The translations under genes and the position numbers were made by a program. The notes under the pieces were generated by a model. The model made no database searches. It was not told the origin of the DNA and was given only the letters and a program-made list of their open reading frames with translations. DNA of 64,000 bases from Posidonia oceanica. Taxonomy: Eukaryota > Streptophyta > Magnoliopsida > Alismatales > Posidoniaceae. The stretch covers positions 100,981,501-101,045,500 of the forward strand of contig JAZBRS010000026.1 in NCBI GenBank assembly GCA_037176725.1, given 5' to 3'. Below are positions 57,437 through 64,000 of the stretch, in pieces (the stretch's first letter is position 1; each line of letters starts with the position of its first letter).

Positions 57437-59858
57437 GGGTAGTGGTTAATTTAATTAAAACTTGTAAATAAGACATTTTCTTTCTGTACTTTGTTTGTCT
57501 TTATTTATCTCTAATGCTAAGTTAGATTATAAGTAATAAATAATAAAAATGACTGATGAGTGTGGGTTACACCTGACAACTTGAGGCATTTAGCAGAATT
57601 GCCAAAATATTATCTAAGGTTTCCTAAGCTGAGATCGTCACACCCAGGGAAGGTCCAACCACCGATTGTAACAACCTAAAGGCATCTTTAGATCCGTGGG
57701 AGTCACATACAATACACCCTTTATTAGCATGCCAAAATCTAGAAAGAATCAAAGACTGAAACCTAGCCAAGGAAAGAAAGTTGTGTCCTAAATAGAAAAG
57801 GAACTGAACAACTAGGGTAACCTCTACCTTGTCCTGTCTGCACATACACTTGCACGGGGAGGTAAGAGAAAGGCAAGCTCGGAGTAGAGGCTTATGGTAT
57901 GAACCGCTTGCCAATTAACTTAGAAAGCATCTAGAAAAGATGGCAGCAAAAACTACCCAAACAGAGGGGAAAGAAGGCAGCAAAGAAGCTGTCCAAGTGA
58001 GGAACAAATGAAAAGAGACAGTAAAAGAAACTGTCCAACTAAAAGAGGTCAGTAAAGAGCTGTCCAAAGAGCGAAAAAGGAACATGGCAAAAGCTGTCCA
58101 TGAACCTAAAGCATAAATCCTAGAAAGACGCATTAAGGACCAAGGAAAGGCAAGTGGAATTCAAAACCTGAGCCAAAGTCGAGAGCTTACTGCACTTCAA
58201 ACCTCCTCCACCTATCTCACCCACAGGCAAGGGGTAGGAAATCCTAGAAATTTAGGGACTGATTAAATGAAGGAAACAATAATCAAACCAAGGCTAGTAT
58301 GAGGTCCCAAGTTCTCAAAAGACTAGGCATGTTAGAAGGGAAAGTTCTCTCACCCTAGATAATACAAGGCAATACTGCAAAATCTGTAAGTAAGAAGGTT
58401 ATGACCGCACTCATCAATCCAAAAAAATACCAAAAAAAAATCATAAAATCAAAAATACCAAAAAAATCAAAAAATCTAAAATACCAAAAATAAAAAATAC
58501 CAAAAAAATCATAAAATCAAAAATACCAAAAAAATCATAAAATCACAAAATTCAATAAAAATCAGAAAATCCAAAGAAAACCAAAAAGAAGCACCATCCA
58601 CCCTACATACAAGTGAAAACTTAGTAAGTAGGGAAATTGAAATTAATCTGGCTGGTGATGCAAAAATCATTCACCTCAGATTTGGAGATAGCGTCCTACT
58701 CAAGCGTGACTCACCGCTTGGGTGCATTTTCTCAACAAAGACATTGCTGCTGCAATAATCTTTAAAGCATCTACGGATGACTCACAATTGGCATCTACTA
58801 GGCTCTGATTTTCCATCCCCCTGCTGAGGCCAAGACTAATTCCCTCCACCTAGTTCTCAAGCAGCATTGATTAAGGGATCGCTTTATCCCCTTATACAAG
58901 TATAACTTAGTCAATCTCTCTAGGAACTGGGAAAGGTTCACTTGTGATTATTAACATCTTTTGTTAAGTGGGCAGGTACCAAGGCTTACAATCTAAAGAA
59001 TGAGCTCGTGTCTAAGGGGCTCATATAGTGTGAAAAGGCACACCCACTTTGGCTAAAAGGCAAACCCCGGTTTGGTAAAGGAAGGGTTCACTCTCTCATC
59101 CAGTTCTTTAATCATAGAATTCCTTTATTTGCCAAATCGAGTTGTGGGACGACGGTCCTTTCCAGAGAGTGCTGGTCACACTCGAGGACGGAAAACACTT
59201 GACCACAATGAATTGCATTCATTCATTTTGCATATGTCCATATGGTTTGGGACCAACCGAACCCCGCTGGCCTAACCTAGCATATGGACCATTCATTGCA
59301 TCATATGTTGACCTTGCATTTGCATTTGTCTGCTTGAATCATGCATCCATGCATTTTCTCATATCATCGGAAGTGGAGCATGGACGGAGCCAAATGACCT
59401 TCAAGAGTGTTAGAAACCCTTAGGACATGTGATTCTCCTAGAGCCAACCTAGTTCCTACCAATCCTTCTATCAATTCCAATCCGAGTAAAATCTCAAACA
59501 AGATGCCACAAGAGCACTCCTTTTCGACCGTGTAAGGGTCATGCCCCACGATTTCCTCTTTAGCCTCTGCCCCGTTGAAGCATATCTCTACATGGTTAAC
59601 AGGTCTCAACATCGACTGCGACACACAGCACCGACTTGACCCCTCCATGCTTGAGTCTTCAATATGACGGCAATTAATCGAACCACTTGACCGTTCGGCA
59701 ATCTCCTGACACCAAGTCAGTTCACCCCTTCTTCCTTTTTATTTATCTTTCTTCATCCCTAGTGGCGGATTGTTTAAGACTGAGCTCCCCTTTTTAAGAA
59801 ATGCTCAATGGTACATTTGTTCTTACCTTGGACCTGATCTTGTTCCAAGATCAACTCC
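57437..59858 (+). other. Non-coding tail of element F in place of pol
   Basis: No protease, RT or integrase motif occurs in any frame I read. It contains AAGAAGCTGTCC/AAGAAACTGTCC phrases (57,970-58,050), an ATACCAAAAAAATC microrepeat (58,420-58,580) and mixed sequence to the polypurine tract. It matches E's post-pol spacer in style and order. Confidence 0.75.
58420..58580. repeat. AAATACCAAAAAAATCATAA microrepeat
   Basis: About seven A-rich units of about 18-26 bp. It corresponds in position to the 49,320-49,525 array of E read on the other strand. Confidence 0.8.
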
Positions 59859-59870
59859 AAGGAAGGGCAT
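59859..59870 (+). promoter_or_regulatory. Polypurine tract of element F
   Basis: AAGGAAGGGCAT lies directly before the 3' LTR start. Confidence 0.85.
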
Positions 59871-59871
59871 C

Positions 59872-61337
59872 TGTAGATATCCCATTTTCGTATTTCCTAG
59901 AATACATAGATGATAGAAACTTCTGAGGCACCCTGGTCACACAACTAAGGCTTAATAACATATTTTCTGGAGTTTTCATGACATGCTTAAAAACAATGCT
60001 TGATTTTACTTGACTTAAGGCTGTTGGCTATGACAGAGCTGATGCACTCAGACTCGTGGCCGGTCCGAGTACCTTGAGCACACTTTATCCCACTTAAATC
60101 CGTGGCAGATTTGAGTTAAAGAAGATGTTTTTATGATTTCATGAGATATCTGAAATTTCCCGACCTTTTATCTTGTTTTCTCTGGGCAAAACCTAAAAGT
60201 TAGAGCTAGAAATGATCTGAGCTTGCTAGTTGCCAGCTGTGGAGGCGACATGGATAGGCACCCTTTCAACAGGCGACTAACAAAGGCATCATCACAGCAG
60301 GCGACTAACTGTCGTGGGCTCCATTAACGGCCTTTGGCAGTTGTTTTTGACGGTTATCTCCCACGATACCCTCAACAGCTAGATGCCAACCTAACTAGCG
60401 ACTAACGGTCGTGGAACTGTAACGGTTATTCCCCACGATCCCCTCAACTGCCAGGCACCAACAAAGCCGGCGACTAACACTAGACGTCAACATAAGTGGC
60501 GACTAACAATCGTGGCCTCTATCAACCGAATTTCTACGGTTTTCCCTACGTTTGCTTGGGCGATTGCTGGTTTTAGTCGCCTACCCATGCGGCGACTGGC
60601 CATAACTACCACTTTTCTTCTAGAAACTTCTATGTGTCAACCACCCAGACCCCTGGAGTCTATAAATAGACCCCGTGGGTTAGTGTTTGAACCCCTGACC
60701 AAGTGTGAGAAAAACACTCCCTGTTAGTTCAAGAGAGAGAAGTTCCATTTAGATGTTTAGGGTTTTGAGCTTTCACATTCAGAGAGCTAGAGTTTTCAAT
60801 CCAGAAACTCTACCCCCTCCCATCTTCAAAAGAGGAATCCTAACTTCCACTTTCAATCCAGAAACCCTAGGTCCCAGAGATCTTGAGCCAAGCTGGAGCT
60901 CCGACCGTGCCACCACTTCCACTCCACTGCATACAGCACGAGGGTGAAGGGAGTATCTTCTTCCAATCTTTTTCATTTCATATTGCATTCCTTAGCATAG
61001 GACCCATAGCATATGCATGTGGGGAACAACCCCCGGTTAGTATTAGATTTATTTGTTTCTAGTATTCTCTGTTCTTCTTTGTTATCATTTACTACACACC
61101 AACTTATCTAGATCTCTTGTTTTTGTTTATTTGTTTTGAAGGAAAGGAAACGCTCACGTAACATGAGGAAGCCACTGGACAGCATCCTGCCGTCGATCCA
61201 GTGAGTCGAGTATCCACATCATCTACATCTCCCCAGCCGCCTTGTCCGCCCATTGATAAGTGGCGATCACATCAAGCTGTCGACGTTGTGGAAGCGCCGA
61301 CACCTTCATTCCAAACACCCCCAAATCCACATCCACA
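59872..61337 (+). mobile_element. Element F 3' LTR
   Basis: The LTR starts TGTAGATATCCC and ends CATCCACA. It is 1,466 bp, equal to the 5' LTR. The TATA box is at 60,661 and TGGCGATCAC at 61,261, at the same offsets. Confidence 0.94.
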
Positions 61338-61342
61338 GAACA
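61338..61342. repeat. Target-site duplication GAACA, right copy (element F)
   Basis: An exact match to 52,231-52,235. E's RNase H codons continue next to it. Confidence 0.93.
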
Positions 61343-62360
61343 GATATTTGATTGGATCCATTTTGGCAATGTAACAGACTTTATGAGCCAGGAAATAGTG
61401 CCTCAACTTCTGGGATGCCCATACCAAGGCTAGGCAATGTTTTTCTATGGATGTGTACTTCTCCTCGTACTCTAGGAAAGTTCTACTCAGATAGTAGATA
61501 GCCTTCTCTTTCTTTCTATCTTCATCATGCTGGGCTAGCACTACTCCTATGGAGGATGAGGTGACCGCCACATATAGCAACAAAGGCTTTCTTGGTACAG
61601 GTGCTGATAGGACTGGAAGGCTCATGAGGTATGCCTTGAGCTCATCAAAAGCTTGCTGGCAACTTTTATCCGAAATGAACTCCCTTCCTCCCTTTAATAG
61701 CTCGTAGAAAGGCTTACATCGGTCGACGTGCTGCGAGATGAATCTCCTGATGATCTGTATGTGGCCGATGAGTCCTCTGAGCTCTTTGATATTCCATGGA
61801 GGAGGCATTTGTGCTATTGCTTTAGCTTTCTGCGGGTCTACTTCAATTCCTCTTTTGCTGATGATGAAGCCCAGTAGTTTCCCAGCAGTTACTCTGAACA
61901 CACACTTCTTCGAGTTCATCTTTAATTGATATTGCCTTGCTCTGCTTAGTACCCTTCTTAGTGCTTCGAAGTGTCCTTCCCTTGTCTTTGATTTGACTAG
62001 GATATCATCAACATACACCTCCATGCAGTCGTGCATCATGTCGTGAAAGATTGCCATCATTGCTCTTTGATATGTCGCACTGGCATTCTTGAGACCAAAA
62101 GGCATGACCACATAATAGTATGTTCCCCATGGTGTAATGAATGATGTCTTCTCTTGGTCTTCTTCTGCTAGCTTGATCTGATTGTAGCTGGAAAAGCCAT
62201 CCATGAATGATAACATCTCAAATCTCGCTGTATTGTCAACTAGCAAGTTGATATGTGGCAAAGGGAAGTCATCTTTGGGATAGGCGGCGTTGAGGTTGTG
62301 ATAGTCAATGCAAACCCTAACTTTTCCGTCCTTCTTGGCTACTGGCACTATGTTGGAGAC
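61343..62360 (-). pseudogene. pol: Element E RT and RNase H, first part
   Basis: The minus-strand product is open throughout. It includes SNIVPVAKKDGKVRVCID at the right edge, FITPWGTYYY, VMPFGLKNASATYQRA, the intact catalytic MEVYVDDILVKSK box, GIEVDPQKAKA, and RNase H with PLLLYVAVTSSSIGVVLAQHD. It ends DPIKYLF at the F junction. It is truncated at its start by LTR G. It differs clearly from A and C (for example LVDNTARFEML against LVDNTVGHKML), so it is a separate lineage. The uninterrupted frame suggests E is younger than A or C. Confidence 0.93.
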
Positions 62361-62584
62361 TGTAGACACCCCAAATTTGGAAGTCAGGTGACGATTGTTT
62401 GCTCCCAGAAGCGCACGGACGAGGCGGCCCCAACCTTTTCTTGAAACCCCAAACCCAAACCCACCAAAACTCCACCAATCACATCCCAATACATCCACTA
62501 CCACAAATACCACAAAACCATAGCCCTAGATGGTCCACGAACCAGAGAAACCGGATCAGAAGGTGAGGCAGCTAGACTAACGGG

Positions 62585-62795
62585 ATCACTCTCGCATCAA
62601 GCTCCCGTGTCGAGCTCTCGCGTGTTGTCCTGTGTTAGTGGCCAAAACTGACACTCTAACACTCGCGTAGAGCTCCCGCGTGGAGCTCCCGCATTTTGTC
62701 CTATGTCGGTAGCGAAAATTGACAGACTGACACTCGCGCCGAGCTCTCGTGTGGAGCTCTCGCGTTTTGTCCTATGTAAGTGGCAAAAATCAGGT
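62585..62795 (+). repeat. 71-bp triplicate in LTR G
   Basis: TTTTGTCCTATGT-type text recurs at 62,623, 62,694 and 62,765 (71-bp spacing), with CTCGCG..GAGCTC(C/T)CG phrases in each unit. Another CCCGCGTGGACCTCCCGCGT phrase is near 63,815. Confidence 0.82.
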
Positions 62796-62986
62796 GGACC
62801 AATCACCTTGGCCCACCTTTTCCTCGCTCGCCATTAGCTCCCACCAATCTGAGCTTGTGCCTCTAGACACCTGGATCATCCAGCTCTCCATCCCAATCGA
62901 TTCCACCCGTCGATCTTCAACCAACATCTCAACCACTCGATTTAAATCCAGATCTGCACTAATGGTTTACACCGTTTTCCTCCGCC

Positions 62987-62994
62987 TATAAAAT
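62987..62994 (+). promoter_or_regulatory. TATA box of LTR G
   Basis: TATAAAAT follows a CCTCCGCC stretch and precedes the C-rich leader. Confidence 0.6.
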
Positions 62995-64000
62995 AGTGCT
63001 CCCAGCCGGCCGAGCCCTTCTCTCTGGCCTCTCTAGCTTCTCTGGCTTCCCTGAGCATCCTCTTGAATTCCGAGCAATCCCCTGAACTTCCTAGAGCTTC
63101 TAGACCCCCAAACTTCTCAATTCTAGCGCCCTTGGATTGAGAACCCATCTTCGGCGAACCATTTCACTGTCGAGACAACCACTTGAGTTCCACCACCTCC
63201 AGAGCCTTCCCCTGAGCCCATGAGAGAGAGTGCGAACTTCCCTGAGCATCCCTGAGCCCCGCAGCCTCCGTCCAGCTGTGCATCTACAGCAGCACCGTCG
63301 CCAGAGAAGACACCCCCCACATCGCATCTCAGGCAAGTGTTCGTCCCCTAGTTAGCTCAGAATCGCTTCCAATTGCTGTGTGTTCATTTCCTAAGTGTTA
63401 TTCGCATTTCTATATAGCTACATTGCCTGTTTTCATTTCTTTTCTGCCACCTCTTGCGGAGGACAGATGGCTCGCGCACAGCCTCGTGCCGTCGCGCACG
63501 TAGCCGCCTTGCCGCACCGCTCTGAGCCTCTGGGAAGGTCCCCCACACTTGCCTCTAGCCTCCTCAATGCGCCCACGGCCGACAGCGCCCTCCAAGCGGC
63601 CTCTATGGCCGGTGGAGACACGCATTTGTCAGTGCAATACTGCCGAGGTGGGGGCGGCGATTTGGGCGGCGCTGCTCTGCATCTGCACCCCGGTTGGGTA
63701 GCCTGGTACACCACCTTGCTTCCCCAACTGGTTTCATAGCAATTCATTAAGCATCGAGCCCGAAATCTGGCAATGAAGGTCCTCTGTCTGACTGGCCGGT
63801 CCCGCGCCGAGGTCCCGCGTGGACCTCCCGCGTGTTTGATCGTGACATCAGGCCGAGTTCCCAGCCCCTTTCTGACCCTTATTTGTATTTGTTCCTTTTA
63901 TAGTTTAGCATATTATTGTTGTCGAGCATCCCCTCTTCATCATCCATTTGATTTCTTTACTTTCTATTAGTTGTTGGGCCTGGAATTCAGCGATGAAGGT

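Larger units (their letters stand above)
52236..61337 (+). mobile_element. Element F: complete 9.1-kb gag-only LTR retrotransposon (TR-GAG type)
   Basis: F has two 1,466-bp LTRs (52,236-53,701 and 59,872-61,337), a GAACA target duplication, PBS, gag, a 2.4-kb non-coding tail and a polypurine tract. Protease, RT and integrase are absent. It splits E's RNase H codons cleanly. This matches the terminal-repeat gag-only class of plant non-autonomous elements. Shared spacer and LTR motifs point to an E-like autonomous partner. Confidence 0.93.
24776..62360 (-). mobile_element. Element E: giant minus-strand Tat/Ogre-like element with antisense genes (composite, interrupted by D and F)
   Basis: E reads right to left: RT/RNase H (61,343-62,360), [F], RNase H/integrase (52,235-50,233), spacer, antisense DUF7745-like and PMD genes, [D], antisense DUF7745-like gene, tandem arrays, polypurine tract and 3' LTR (26,442-24,776). 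Without D and F about 15.8 kb of E is visible. RT sequence joins cleanly across F, proving the nesting. The 5' LTR, gag and protease lie to the right of the window. G truncates the RT start at 62,360. E belongs to a lineage distinct from A/C/D. Confidence 0.85.
62361..64000 (+). mobile_element. Element G: LTR inserted in the RT of E (right end outside window)
   Basis: The LTR starts TGTAGACACCCCAAATTTGG exactly where E's RT sequence stops. It has a 71-bp triplicate (62,585-62,795), a TATA box at 62,987 and a C-rich leader (63,000-63,330) ending at a donor-like TCTCAGGCAAGTG. It could be a 5' LTR or a solo LTR. The left flank is GAGAC, which should recur beyond the window. Confidence 0.75.

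Noticed and set aside
62361..62513. N-terminal 50 residues of the 413-codon minus-strand ORF at 61,272-62,513
   Set aside because: That part reads through LTR G and the C-terminal end reads through F's LTR; only 61,343-62,360 is genuine RT/RNase H.

Overview
The window is plant nuclear DNA made almost entirely of nested Ty3/Gypsy LTR retrotransposons of the Tat/Ogre type. Evidence: LTRs opening TGTAGA(C/T)ACCC, G-rich polypurine tracts of the AGGAGGGGCA type, primer-binding-like TGGCGACTC sites (tRNA-Arg-like), a second RNase H-like domain between RNase H and integrase, plant mobile domain (PMD) genes, and telo-box-like AAACCCTAA clusters. I see no host gene outside the repeats, no rRNA, tRNA or CRISPR, and nothing bacterial. 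The sequence does not let me name the species.

The layout is a set of insertions inside insertions. The outermost element, C, lies on the minus strand (19,261-24,775; RNase H, RT, protease, part of gag) and is cut at both ends. On the left, plus-strand element A is inserted in its RNase H. A has decayed pol at 1-3,514, a DUF7745-like gene at 4,963-6,158, a 70-bp tandem array at 6,694-8,450 and a 3' LTR starting at 9,051. A's LTR is split by a 5.9-kb solo LTR (10,097-15,984; target duplication AGTTG) and resumes to 19,260. On the right, C's gag is broken by giant minus-strand element E, whose 3' LTR is 24,776-26,442 and whose interior continues to 62,360, where plus-strand LTR G truncates it.

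E is itself interrupted by D (30,636-43,127; 2.3-kb LTRs, gag but no pol) and F (52,236-61,337; two 1,466-bp LTRs, perfect GAACA target duplication, gag but no pol). Removing F rejoins E's RT/RNase H (61,343-62,360) to its RNase H/integrase (50,233-52,235).

The most unusual part is the 3' half of E. Three genes lie antisense to pol, all on the plus strand: a DUF7745-like gene (29,076-30,455), an intron-bearing PMD gene (43,371-46,721) and a second DUF7745-like gene (47,536-48,463). Each has a TATA-like box 75-130 bp upstream of its ATG, and at least one has a poly(A) signal. They are separated by copies of a ~60-bp motif that also occurs in E's LTR. Antisense orientation would let GT-AG introns survive retrotransposition of the sense RNA.

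All coding regions are decayed or truncated. Most premature stops replace Gln (CAG) or Trp (TGG), as expected from deamination of methylated cytosines. Elements A, C and D form one lineage (TGTAGACACC ends, shared 3' spacer and hairpin-bearing LTR module); E and F form another (TGTAGATA ends, shared TGGCGATCAC motif, similar post-coding spacers).
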